A DNA stretch of 64,000 nucleotides from Phytoseiulus persimilis (Eukaryota > Arthropoda > Arachnida > Mesostigmata > Phytoseiidae). The stretch's first letter is position 1; every line of letters begins with the position of its first letter. The stretch covers positions 45,508,001 to 45,572,000 of the forward strand of contig CM075101.1 of the NCBI GenBank assembly GCA_037576195.1, given 5' to 3'. The notes below the pieces were generated by a model. The model saw only the letters and a list, made by a program, of their open reading frames with translations. It ran no database searches and was not told where the DNA came from. Made by a program: the position numbers and the translations under genes. Below are positions 1 to 10,211 of this stretch, one piece after another.

Positions 1-941
1 CATTCGCGGATAGGGTGTCAACGCATCGCCATTGGACGCACAGAAACCGAGGTTAAGGGTCGAGTTTCCCCAGAGCTAGAAGCCCAGGAAACTTGGAATC
101 CTCGCTCAATCATCCTTCAACCATAATTTGAGCAACTTCTCTCCTTCCACAATGAACACACGCGAGCTGATGACTCGATCCACTGCAGTCATTGCTGTTG
201 ATTACAGCGGTGTTGAACATGATGGTACGAAAGGTTCATCGTCGGATCAATCTGAATTAGGAAGGATTGTCCTCATGGGATCGGATCATGAATTTCCAGC
301 CTCCTGTGCGTTTCTCCGCTTGCTCATTGGTTGCGTTCTTTTGCTGATTCCGAATGTTGATGGCCCGAAGAAGAAGCTCCTCTTGCTGGGTCTCGCGGGC
401 TCGTCGCGACTGCACACGGTGAGTATTTTGCGGAGCCCCGCGAATTCTGAAGGGAGGTCTCAACAGATACAGTGAGAGCCGCATGACTATGAAATGATCC
501 GCGGGCTCTTAATGAAGAGTCGACCTTGGCCGTTCCACTGGTTAATAAAAGCATGGGAACCATATTTTCCAGCGAAAAGCTTTAGCATCTTCGCGAATCA
601 TCCGGTTCGTGCTCTTCGATCGGAAGCGATGTAACCATAATCGTGTTGTAGATCGTCCCAGATTCGGCGCTGGCGCATCTTAGGCAGATTAGACAGCGAC
701 AGGTGTTTCAAGATTACAATAAATGACGGTCGCCGGAGCGAAGATCCGCTCGTCGCTTGTTTCGATGAAAGTTCAATGAAACTCACCTAGCTTCGGAACT
801 CTAGATGAAAATCGAGATCCACATCGCACAGAGCAGCTCGAAACACCCACAGCTCGCATTCACGGGAAGATATTTCGAAAACCTATGTCTTTCCCGACGG
901 AAAAGCTTCCCCTGATGCAATGATATCGGATCTTTCGGTAT
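1..941. other. Intergenic, no supported gene
   Basis: Short open frames occur on both strands, but none shows a recognisable domain or a convincing chain of splice sites. This stretch lies downstream of the last tentative exon of the minus-strand HURP-like gene, so it may hold that gene's 3' UTR. No clear minus-strand AATAAA was found just beyond the stop. Confidence 0.4.
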
Positions 942-3900
942 CTATATTTCGCGATTCAAATTCTTCTCAAGCGAGTGGCTCGACCCAGGAAATAACGACG
1001 TCGCGGGTCGACGTCGAGAGAAATCCGGATCGGGCGCTAACTCGAAAGCTCGATCTGTTCCCCAAAGTCCTCGGCCCTGTGTAGGAGGTACTTGGTCCCG
1101 GAAAAAAAATGCGCTCAACTCTAGCAGGAGCCTCTACCGGATCTAGCAGGACGAATGGATGTTCATACAACTTGTTTTATTGGCTGTGACGAACCTGTTC
1201 TTTGCCGGCTCTGTCCTCGTTTGCGCCGGAGGAGAGCGAAGCTAGTCAACTCAAGAATTCACAAATTCTTCTTAGCCTGCAATCGATGAGTCATGTATCG
1301 TTACTTATGCCTTGAGACGGTTGTTCATGCAATACTTTCAGCGCTGTATAATGAGAGAGATTCAGTGAGAACCTCGCATAAGAGAGGAGCTTGCTGAAAC
1401 TTACTTCGATCAGAGCCATCAGATTGGCCCACTTCCGGTCGTTCTCCACGTCACGGAGTGGAATCTTTTTCTGCACCACTGCTTTTACCTGCTACGAGCA
1501 AAATAATCGCTGAAGAGCTCAGGTCAAATGAACCCAATGCCAAGAATGGGCAAGCATTCCGCCTCCGCGCCCCATCGCGCCGCGAGATCAACTCAACGAT
1601 CAGCAAGCACTGACCTGTTTTTTGAGAAGTGCAACCTGAATCCGAGACATCGTGGTGGTTTTCGGTACCGACGACACCGCTAAATTAGGATCAAGGTTGG
1701 GCTCTTGTCTTTGGAGAACTTCTCGTTTCGATGTGTCTCCCTCACACCTTGGGTCTCCAGCGAATTTCTTCGAAAGATCCAATCGGGTCTTCGAGCCGGC
1801 CAACGACGACGTCGGCGCATTCCGCGTCAACGTGCTTGCCGATGTGGAACGTTGCAATTTCATCTGGAATCGGTGTTGTCTCATTAGGAAACAGAACAGG
1901 AAATTTCGAGAAGGTCGCACGGCTCGCTCCCGAATGTTCGACCGCGGCTCGCCGCGCCTTTCACGTGCCTGGGGTGTTTTATGACGGGCAGCCGGGGCCC
2001 CAGGCTTCGCGAGGCTTTTCAGTGGGCTGGGGCGCGATAAATTGGTGGATGACTGAGTTCGCTTCATCGACGCAGAGTTCTGTGTGGAACGAGATTTTGT
2101 GTTGGGAATAGATCACTTCTCATCCGCTGATTTCCTCCACTCAGAAAATCAAAGGGCCGAGATCGATAATCGAATCTCTCACTCCCGGATGAGTTTCGTC
2201 CCGCAAGTTCTCCTCAGATTTACCTACCTGCGGCGTTGCGGTCTTAGAAGCGGTGGGTCCGGGCTTCGCGACGCTTTTCAGTGGGCTTGGGCGCGATAAA
2301 TTGGTGGATGACTGAGTTCGCTTCATCGACGCAGAGTTCTGTGTGGGACGAGGTTTCGTGTTGGGAATAGATCTCTTCTCATCCGCTGATTCTCCTCCAC
2401 TCAAAAAATCAAAGGCCCGAGATCGATAATCGAATCTCTCACTCCCGAATGAGTTTCGTCCCGCAAGTCCTCCTGAGGTTTACCTACCTGGGGCGTTGCG
2501 GTCTTAGAAGCGGTGGGTCCGGGCTTCGCGACGCTTTTCAGTGGGCTGGGGCGCCATAAATTAGTAGATGACTGAGTTCGCTTCATTGACGCGGATTTCT
2601 GTGTGAAACGAGGTTTTATGTTGGGAATAGATTATACCTCATCCGCTGATTTCCTGCACTCAGAAAATCAAAGGGCCGAGATTGATTATAGAATCTCTCA
2701 CTTCCAAATGAGTTTTGCCCCGCAAGTTCACCTCAGGTTTACGTACCTGCGGCGTTGCGGTCTTAGGAGCGGTGGGCCCGGGCTTCGCGACGCTTTTCAG
2801 TGGGCTGGGGCGCCATAAATTAGTGGATGACTGAGTTCGCTTCAACGACGTAGGGTTCTGGAACGAGTTTCTCTGTTGAGAATACATCCCATCTCATCTC
2901 CTGATACTCCTCCGCTCGGGAGTTCACTTTCTCGGAATTCAGAGCCGAATCTCCAAGTTCCATATGAGTTTCCGCTCCTCAAGTTCACGTACATGCGGCG
3001 TTTTGTTCTTAGAAGCGGAGGCTTCAGCCTTCGCGACGCTTTTCAGCGCGCTTGCGCGCGATAAATTAGACGATGACTGAGTTTGCTCCAAAGACGCGGT
3101 AATCTGAAATTTCGTTCTTTCTGCGGAATCTATTTTATCCGGATCTCTCGATTCAGGAGTCCATTCACTCGAAATTCCATATCGATTCTTCCTCCTAAAT
3201 GAGGTTTCGCTCTGAGTCAGCTCACCTGAGGACTTCTACCCCGAATAGCTAGACCAAGCTTCTTAGCGCTTTTAGAAGGGGTTGGGCGTGATAAATTATC
3301 GCTCGACTGGGTTCGTTCCAGCGAGGTTGTCTGGAATTGGGAAACTTTGAACACGCGGGGCTCATCGAGGCTGACTCCTGATCTCGTTCAAAGCTGATCT
3401 TACCGGGATTTCTTTCGGTGAGAAGTTCGCCTTTTTTTGTTTAACGTCATTTCTCGCATGATTCTTCTCATTTTTCCGCTTTGAGAGGTTCGAGCGAGTC
3501 CTACTAGATAGCGGTGTTTGCTTCGGAGTCGCCTGGAACCAGAGAGCAGGATAAGCCGACTTAACAGATTCACTGCACCAGAGCCAGTCTCAGAAACGGA
3601 GCGAGCGACTCTGACACTCCGGTCAGAACAAAATGATTATTCAATCATCAGGCACTGGTTCCATGAGCAGTCCGTGGATCACCTTGTCTTTCACAGAATT
3701 GCGCTTAGGTCCAATGGATTTCAATGGCGTAGAGGAGGCTTTACTCGGCGTAGATTTCGTCCCGGTTCCGTCCGCAGTTGGCGTTTTCGTAGACGCCTAG
3801 TTTTTAATAGAAGATCGAATGCCATGAGTACGATGAAACCGATTCGAATCTTATCAAACAACCTGATACCGGCTTCTGGCACTCGACTCATGTACCTGTC

Positions 3901-5550
3901 TGAAGCCAGCGGCTATACGTGGCGTCCGCATAGATTTCGATGAGTCAACAACTTTATTTGAAGACGTCGAGGGTTCTTCTCGAGGCTTCGGTTTCTAAGG
4001 GAAGAGGAGAAAACACTCGCTAAGTTCTCAAGATTCATTCATCGCCTACCATATTCTATTTGGAAGACCACTTTTAAGGACAGAGAGATGAACACGAACA
4101 AAAAACACCAAATAAGGAACTTTGACCAGTTTCTGAGCGGTCACCTAGTGTTTCATGTACCCAAGTTGGAGTGAACATGGTGCACTTCACTCTCCCGTAA
4201 CTAGTAAGGATTCCGGAACTGCTGAGATTCCGGAACTGGTAGGATTCCGTAACTGGCTCTTCCCCAAGAGGCAAATACTTGTTTCGCCAGCTCTCACCTT
4301 CGATGTTGAGTTCGGTCCACCCTTGGATGGCGTGGAACGACTCGATGTTGTTTTGAGTGGCATTGGCGCTCGCTGGAAAGCGCGACGGAAGTGAAAAACT
4401 CGACGAATTTTTCAGCTATCGTGAGAGATCGATGGGAAAATGACCCTCGAAGATTGCAGCTTGAGCCTCAACGACTGACCAATACTCACCGCTCCATTGT
4501 TCGGTGTAGGTTGACGACGGCTGGTCGTGGCCGGAGCGGTCTCTGATTTCAAGGTCGCACCGGGTGTTTTAGGCGCAGTCTGGAATTTTTTTCCTGTCTG
4601 AGAATATCGAACCAGTGCCCCGGTGTCACCTCGGCAGTAGAGTCAACCCTGTGTGTAGAGCACCCGAATTCTCGAATCTTACCTTCGGCGTCTCTGAGCG
4701 TTGAGGAGCTCCTTTCTTTGGAGTCGAGCCACCTTGTGGGCTACGTTTCACAGTTGTCCTTGATCCAGTCTGTAACACCGATAATCCTTCGGATGTTAAT
4801 GAGATTCTCGAAAATAACTCCTCCGATCGGAGCTTCACTATGTGATGAAACGCCAACAATGGAGACGAAGGACGAACCACGACGACGCGAGCGGTCCCGG
4901 GATTCATCTTCGAGCTCGTCGGCCCCGCTGCGAACCGAAATGCTCGCCGCGACGCCGGAGTTTTCGTGTCGGGCAGGTTCTCGCCTTCGGAGGACTTTTT
5001 GAACTGTGAAGACGAGAGGGAATCGAGCACGATTAGACAACTCAAACGTCTTCGATGACCACAACGCAGATCTCAGACGTACATGAAGTGAGCATTCCGA
5101 GGATGTACTCACATCGAAATTCAGCATCTTCCTCGACGTGGAAGGAGTCGTTTGCTCTCTCGCGGTTGCTGGACCAACTCTGAATGCAGGTGTCCTGAGC
5201 CGCTCTGATCGAAGTTCTGATTCTCTGAGGGTTTTCATTTGTCTATACTGATCCAGCCGAGCTCGACGTTCGGTGGCGCTTTCTTTCGGCTTCGGAACCA
5301 GCGCTGCAGGCGGAGCAAAACGGCGGGCATGATGTAGGGTTGGGAAAAACTCTCGTGTTCAAGGAGCACTGCCCCGAATCAGGGGAGATAACACGATAGG
5401 TAGTGGCTCACTTTTCTTTTCACTAGAATCTGAGGTCAAATTCCTCCGGTTCTGTAAGATCTTGGTCCGCTGTTCTTCGCGTCGAGCTGCAAGACCATCT
5501 CGTCTGGCCTTGACGCCGACTTTACCCGTGCACATCTCCCGACGGTACAT
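942..5550 (-). CDS. HURP/DLGAP5-like (fly mars-like) mitotic spindle protein, multi-exon
   Basis: HURP/mars proteins bind microtubules near chromosomes and stabilise kinetochore fibres. Exons read in minus order: 5412-5550 (ATG at 5548-5550), 5113-5303, 4683-5003, 4490-4579, 4298-4372, an unresolved stretch, 3226-3330, 2993-3103, 2747-2857, 2488-2598, 2228-2338, 1969-2079, 1748-1863, 1615-1679, 1405-1478 and a tentative last exon 942-1076. Phases agree across exons 1-5 and from 3330 down. The N-terminus is basic (RRDGLAARREEQRTK), and exon 2 has RRARLDQYRQMK...LRTPAFRVG. That matches the vertebrate HURP block of charged coil followed by IFKVGRY-like residues, which is the basis of the call. 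The rest is rich in Ser, Thr, Pro and Lys with SP/TP sites. No clear GKAP domain was found, so another basic coiled spindle or microtubule protein remains possible. Confidence 0.45.
1969..3330 (-). repeat. Tandem array of six duplicated coding exons (about 230-260 bp period)
   Basis: Six exon-plus-intron units lie head to tail inside the HURP-like gene: 3226-3330 (105 nt), then 2993-3103, 2747-2857, 2488-2598, 2228-2338 and 1969-2079 (each 111 nt). All are phase 0 at both ends, so any number keeps the frame. Each encodes about 37 residues around KRTQSSTNL(S/W)RPSPLKS, with an S-P-x-K site matching the CDK consensus. The three middle units are nearly identical, introns included. The two at the 5' end of the gene are diverged, which suggests recent unequal exchange. 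The last unit ends CAG|GCACGT where its sisters have CAG|GTAGGT or CAG|GTACGT, so it would need a GC-AG intron. Confidence 0.8.
3331..4297 (-). other. Unresolved part of the HURP-like gene, possible further exons
   Basis: A candidate minus exon at 3683-3796 reads ...STPSKASSTPLKSIG... and ends at GACAAG|GTGATC. It shares the S-T-P-L-K-S theme of the neighbouring exons. Its acceptor phase does not fit the exon ending at 4298, and another candidate at about 3895-3955 does not repair this. A missing small exon or decay of older repeat units would both explain it. Confidence 0.3.
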
Positions 5551-6103
5551 CCTCGTAACGTTTCGGAGGCTGATCGACCAGGATGATTCCAACCGAAATA
5601 TCTGAATCAGGTGGAATCCGGTCAGCGACACAGACCCAAACGGAGATCTTAATCGTTCGACGTCACTCCATCCACCTCCCACACAAAACTATCTACCTGG
5701 AACCTGGAATGGGGCACATTATTAGAGGACTGCTGTTCAACAGGAACGTTGAACACGGGGAGAATTTTCAGGAATGAGGCGGAAAAGTCGGATAATAATT
5801 TTCCCTACGCTTCACGCTGCGTCACGAAACCTTTAGCTTCCTCGCAGGTTATCGCTCGACGCTCCACGTAATGCTGCGGACTACCACGCTGAACCCTGCG
5901 ACGGCAGGACAAATATCCACTGAGTTGCTCCGTAGCTGTCGGATTTTTCCACCACGAACAGCAGCTGAGAATTCAAACTCCTCTCCCTCTCCACTTCGTC
6001 TGCTCGGACGTAAACAAACACACGTGAGTCGAGCTTCATTTCCACAATGTCTGTCGCGGGCTGAAACCCCAACTCTATCTGTTGAAAGAAGGTGCAAGAC
6101 ATC
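5551..6103. promoter_or_regulatory. Divergent intergenic region between the HURP-like gene and TRMT61A
   Basis: Only 553 bp separate the two proposed start codons (minus at 5550, plus at 6104), so both promoters and 5' UTRs must lie here unless there are upstream non-coding exons. The region may act as a bidirectional promoter. No TATA box or initiator was identified with confidence. Confidence 0.45.
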
Positions 6104-7499
6104 ATGAGTTTCGTTGAGTACAAGGAGTTCCCGTCGGAAGGGGATACCGTCATTGTTTATTTAAACTTCAATCTGTTCTACGCGGTCACATTGAAGACCG
6201 GCGAAACGTTCCAAACGAAGTATGGAGCACTACGACACAACGACATGATCGGAAAACCATACGGGAGTCGTGTACCAGTGAAAAACGGCTATGTTCATTT
6301 TCTGTGGCCTACACCAGAGCTTTGGACTTTGAGTCTGCCTCACCGAACTCAAATCCTCTACGCGCGAGACATCTCTCTAACAGTGTTCAACCTGGACTTG
6401 AAGCCTGGCAGCATTGTCATCGAGTCGGGAACAGGTTCTGGGTCTCTTACGCACTCTCTAGCGCGAGCTGTGGCTCCACATGGGAGAGTATTCACCTTCG
6501 ATTTCCACCAGGTTAGCACTATGCCCACTTTTGGAATCAAGCTCCAGTCCAACTTGCGCTTCGAAAATGAACTCCACGGAGTTCGCTTTTCAAGTCCTGT
6601 TTTCAGAGGAAGGCAATCCACGCTGTTGAATCTTAAACCGTTGATCCGAAACTGACATGATTCCTGCTTTCCAGCAACGTTCCGAAATTGCTCAGCAGGA
6701 ATTCAACGCGCATGGCCTCGGACATCTCGTGAACTGCGCGCACAGAGATGTGTGCGCTGATGGCTTCGGACTCATGGGTGTTGCGGATGCTGTATTTCTG
6801 GACCTCCCGCATCCGTGGCTCGCGGTCGAGCACGCAGTCAACGCGCTAAAAGATACCGGAGGACGGATCTGTTCGTTTTCGCCATGCATCGAACAAGTTC
6901 AGAGAACTTGCGAAAAACTGCGGGAACTCCGCTGCATAGAAATCACAACGCTTGAATGTTTGGAACGAGCGTACGAGGTGAAGAGGATCCAGATGGCGAA
7001 GCAGAGCAGTGATGCTAAGAAAGGCCTAGAATACTTCGTCGGGGAGGACGGCCTCCCCTTCGGAAACATTCCGGACGGCGAGCACATCGAGTCTAATGGA
7101 GGCAGCGGTAAGTGCTGGGTCTTCACTGGCCGACATCCGGCCGGATATGTTGGATCCAATCGATGTTTCCTCGGTGCCGCAACTCTCTGAAAACCCATAG
7201 AGGAGTGCGGGAGAGTTAGGGTTGTAGTCATTTTTCGTCCTTCTTGCTCAAAGCCTTAGAATTGTTCCCCAGGTGACGGAGGCAATGAAGAAGCGCCTGC
7301 GAAAAGGAGTCGCAGCAACAACGGCAACGCAACAAAGAACGCTCCGAGAGGTGAAGAGATCCTTACGGCGATTCCCTCTGTGAAGATTCCGGGCCACACA
7401 GGATACTTGACGTTCGCTACGTTTTTCGGACGACAGGGAGCAATGGAGAAATCCGGAACCGCACAAATGGATGAAGTTTTGAACAGCTCAGAGGGATGA
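6104..7499 (+). CDS. TRMT61A: tRNA (adenine-58-N1) methyltransferase catalytic subunit
   Basis: The enzyme transfers a methyl group from S-adenosylmethionine to N1 of A58 in the T-loop of tRNAs, as a complex with TRMT6 in the nucleus. Exons are 6104-6511, 6675-7107 and 7273-7499 (phases 0 and 1), giving 355 residues, somewhat longer than the human protein. Visible family marks are the start MSFVEYKEF, HPTPELWT-like LWPTPELWTLSLPHRTQILY, SAM motif I ESGTGSGS, the acid-rich DLPHPW, SFSPCIEQVQRTC and the C-terminal GHTGYLTFAT. The start ATG at 6104 matches the family start MSFV. A Gly/Asn/Arg-rich stretch around the exon 2-3 junction is probably a disordered insert. All key motifs are intact, so the gene looks functional. 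Confidence 0.95.
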
Positions 7500-7539
7500 G
7501 CGTGTTGGACGGATGGGGAAGTTCAACGAGATTCAGTGA

Positions 7540-7545
7540 AATAAA
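7540..7545 (+). terminator. Poly(A) signal AATAAA of TRMT61A
   Basis: A canonical AATAAA lies about 40 nt after the TGA at 7497-7499, at the expected place for 3' end formation. Confidence 0.7.
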
Positions 7546-7883
7546 TCGAGAGGGCTTCCCCAGGAGACCTTTCCCTGAATTTTCCGTTGTTCCGGATCCA
7601 AGTGACTGTGTCATTGGGGATAATATTCATGGCTCCCCGGTAGTGGTGCCCTGATACGAAGACCCAACCTCTCAATCTGAGCGTCGTCGCCAGCCTGCGA
7701 CTGCTGCGCGACACTGAAAAATTATTCCGAACTCAGGAACTATGAGAGGTGGTTCTTCTTCCTCGAACGCTTGGACTGTTGGGAGTGAATGGCTCAGTTG
7801 ATTTCCACCGACACCTCACGCCACAACTTTGGAAATGATGCCCGCCCTCTGCTTCCCCTGCTAAAGTGCGGTGCAGCTGATTA
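7546..7883. other. Intergenic, nothing recognised
   Basis: This short spacer lies between the TRMT61A 3' end and the left end of the mariner element. No coding frame with splice support was seen. Confidence 0.5.
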
Positions 7884-9400
7884 TGACATCCCCCAATTTT
7901 CGCGAAATCGGAGGATCTCGAGGGAATAGAACAGGGTCAGGCGGCTGACAAGAGGCGGAACGACCCTCAAGTAAGGAAAATACCATTGGCAGTGCCATTC
8001 TTGCCAATTTAGGAACTCGGCCCGAATTTCCGTGAAATGAGAGTGGTGCAGATGGTTACGACACCTCACACAACCCCCCATATAGGTACAGGCCGGCCAA
8101 TCTTGAACAGTGATGTTCTCTAAGCGAAACCAGGCTGACGTCTCTCTGCTCGCGTGGATCCGTGCGTTGTCCTGTTCGAATGTCCAGTTTTCATCTTTGA
8201 AATGCGCCAGAAAAGGTTCCAGACTCTTCTCCAAGATCGCGACGTAATCGGCGCAATTCATTTCACTTGATTCGAACGGCAATTCCAGTTTTCCCGCCCG
8301 ACTGAACGCATCCCAAATCATCACGGAGCCATCGCCAGAGCTACACTTGGGGAAAACTACCGTTTCCTACCGCAGATCTCTGATGGCTCGCATAGCCATC
8401 GGGCCCGTCCAATTTAGACTTATTTTCATAGGAAAAGATGACCCGGGAACGGAGCATTTACTTAGAAGACCACAGGGACGTTCTGACTCGACTAGTCCGC
8501 TTTTCTCCTCAACAGACCTAGCGTTGTCAAATCTCGATCCACGTTTTCTCTACCGAATGCCACTCTGGCCTCGATGTGTTCCTCCTCGAGGCGCGAGACA
8601 GTCTGCATCCTAGCTCTTTTGAGCACCGGAGAAGCCGAAATCGCGCCAGACGGTCCATCTTAACACCTTCAGATACAGAACCCCCGCCAGCTTTCGGCAA
8701 CTACCGCTGCTGTTGGCAGCAGAGTGTCAGGAGCTTAGAGTCCTCGCAGCTTCTCTCGGTCTTCGCAACGATTCTTATCTGCTCACATATCGAACCGTCA
8801 CACGATGTGATCGGTCGACTCGACTTGAGGCTAGCTGGCTAGCACAACCCGCGCAACACTGACTTGGTGGCGTTTGATAACGCGCCCGTAGTCGACATTC
8901 AACTTGAGACACGCCGACTGCGCTCTCCTGACGAACGAGCGGTCACTATCCGATGTCGATCCCGTTCAGGCAACTTAGATTTCCGGTTTTCTCTCCGCTT
9001 CGACCCGCAAGCTTGCGGATCTTGCGGGAAAGCACGCACCACACAGAACTCCCCCTACCCATTTTGAGTGCAATGGCCTTCAGACTCAGACCAAGTTCGC
9101 TAAAAGCAATAATTTTGTTTTGTTCTCCACTCGTTAGGGTTGTGCCGCGCCCCATCGTTCTCGACCCGGTGCTCGAGGAGGTGTTGCTTCGTAAACGTCG
9201 ATGATATGAATCGCCCGTTGTTTCGTTCCACTGTTTTTCACCTGGGTGTCGTAATAATGTGCAGCGGTGTCATTTCACGAAAAAAAACGCTGCCAATGGT
9301 AGCTTCCTGAGTTGCTGATCGTTCTCCTCCTCGTCAGCCACCTACTCCTGCCCCATTTCCTCGAGACTCTCGGATTTCGCGAAATTCGGGGGGCGGCTCA
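7884..9400 (-). mobile_element. Degenerate Tc1/mariner element with long terminal inverted repeats
   Basis: The outer ends are inverted repeats: the left end contains TTTCGCGAAATCGGAGGATC and the right end, reverse-complemented, TTTCGCGAAATCCGAGAGTC. The match continues inward for roughly 160-180 bp, for example TGTCGTAA..CATTTCACG..CTGCCAATGGTA near 8000-8090 and 9245-9300. A TA dinucleotide flanks the left end; the right flank is CA/TG, probably mutated. The size of about 1.5 kb suits the superfamily. The transposase inside runs on the minus strand and is broken. Confidence 0.85.
8060..9155 (-). pseudogene. Broken Tc1/mariner transposase
   Basis: The N-terminal part (9155 down to about 9010) has a helix-turn-helix start, MGRGTTLTSGEQNKIIAF...LKAIALKMGR, typical of Tc1-like DNA binding. 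The C-terminal part (8324 down to about 8085) has MIWDAFSRAGK and the catalytic block FEQDNARIH, then VQDWPA. Between them the frame is lost to shifts and stops. After VQDWPA the frame runs straight into the terminal repeat, so the segment carrying the third acidic residue is missing. The element cannot encode an active enzyme. Confidence 0.8.
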
Positions 9401-10211
9401 TGATCAACTGCACCAAACCGTGTTTGCTCTTCTCAATTCTTCCAATGGGTCAATTCGATTGGAAATGACGATCGATGTGCTCCCAATTCCACCTGCCGGA
9501 GGCATGGTTGATATAGCTTGAACGAGTATCGACTGATAGGGCATCGAACGATGCACCTACATTGCAAGGATGTGCAATGCTCATATCAGTCACGTCTTGG
9601 ACACACAGAGAGCCTGTGAGATTTTTGTCGAGTTCGGAGTTGTATACTTTCTATTTCTGCACCGCGAGGAATCGGTCGATATTGAACATCGAACAAGCTA
9701 ACTCTATGAGTGCGAGGCAGCGGGAAACACCCACGCAAAGTGAAGCACCGCGGACCAATCGAGGTCAATTCATTTTATCCTTAACAAATTAGGTCATGAG
9801 ACTGATGAGTGATATATACAAACTTCAATCTATTGTGGTAGGTCAGCAGTGGGCGTGAACCGTCTGAACCATGCCGGTCAGCCATATGTATCGCAAGCCT
9901 ATTTACAAGTGAATTATTTAGTGAGAGACAATCGCTTAGATAAGAAACAGCAAACGTCCACAAATAAGAGAGGCGTGGCTGAGTGGGAATCCAACAATAT
10001 GCATACCTAGATTTCCACTCGCCAAGATCAGGAAACAGCCTCAAAACTATCAACAGGAAGCGAAATTCGATTTGGCTCTCAAACGCAGTCGCAGACCGAT
10101 TTTCCAGAACCTGTTGACATTGCGCTGACCGATGGAACAACGTTACAATGAAATCGTCTCCTTGATGACCATTCTCCCTCCTTCCCTCCCTCCGAGTTCG
10201 AGTCGGAACAC
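9401..10211. other. Intergenic, nothing recognised
   Basis: This is the space between the mariner element and the 3' end of the NNMT-like gene. A minus frame at 9781-10140 has no recognisable domain. The 3' UTR of the methyltransferase probably occupies the right end. Confidence 0.4.
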
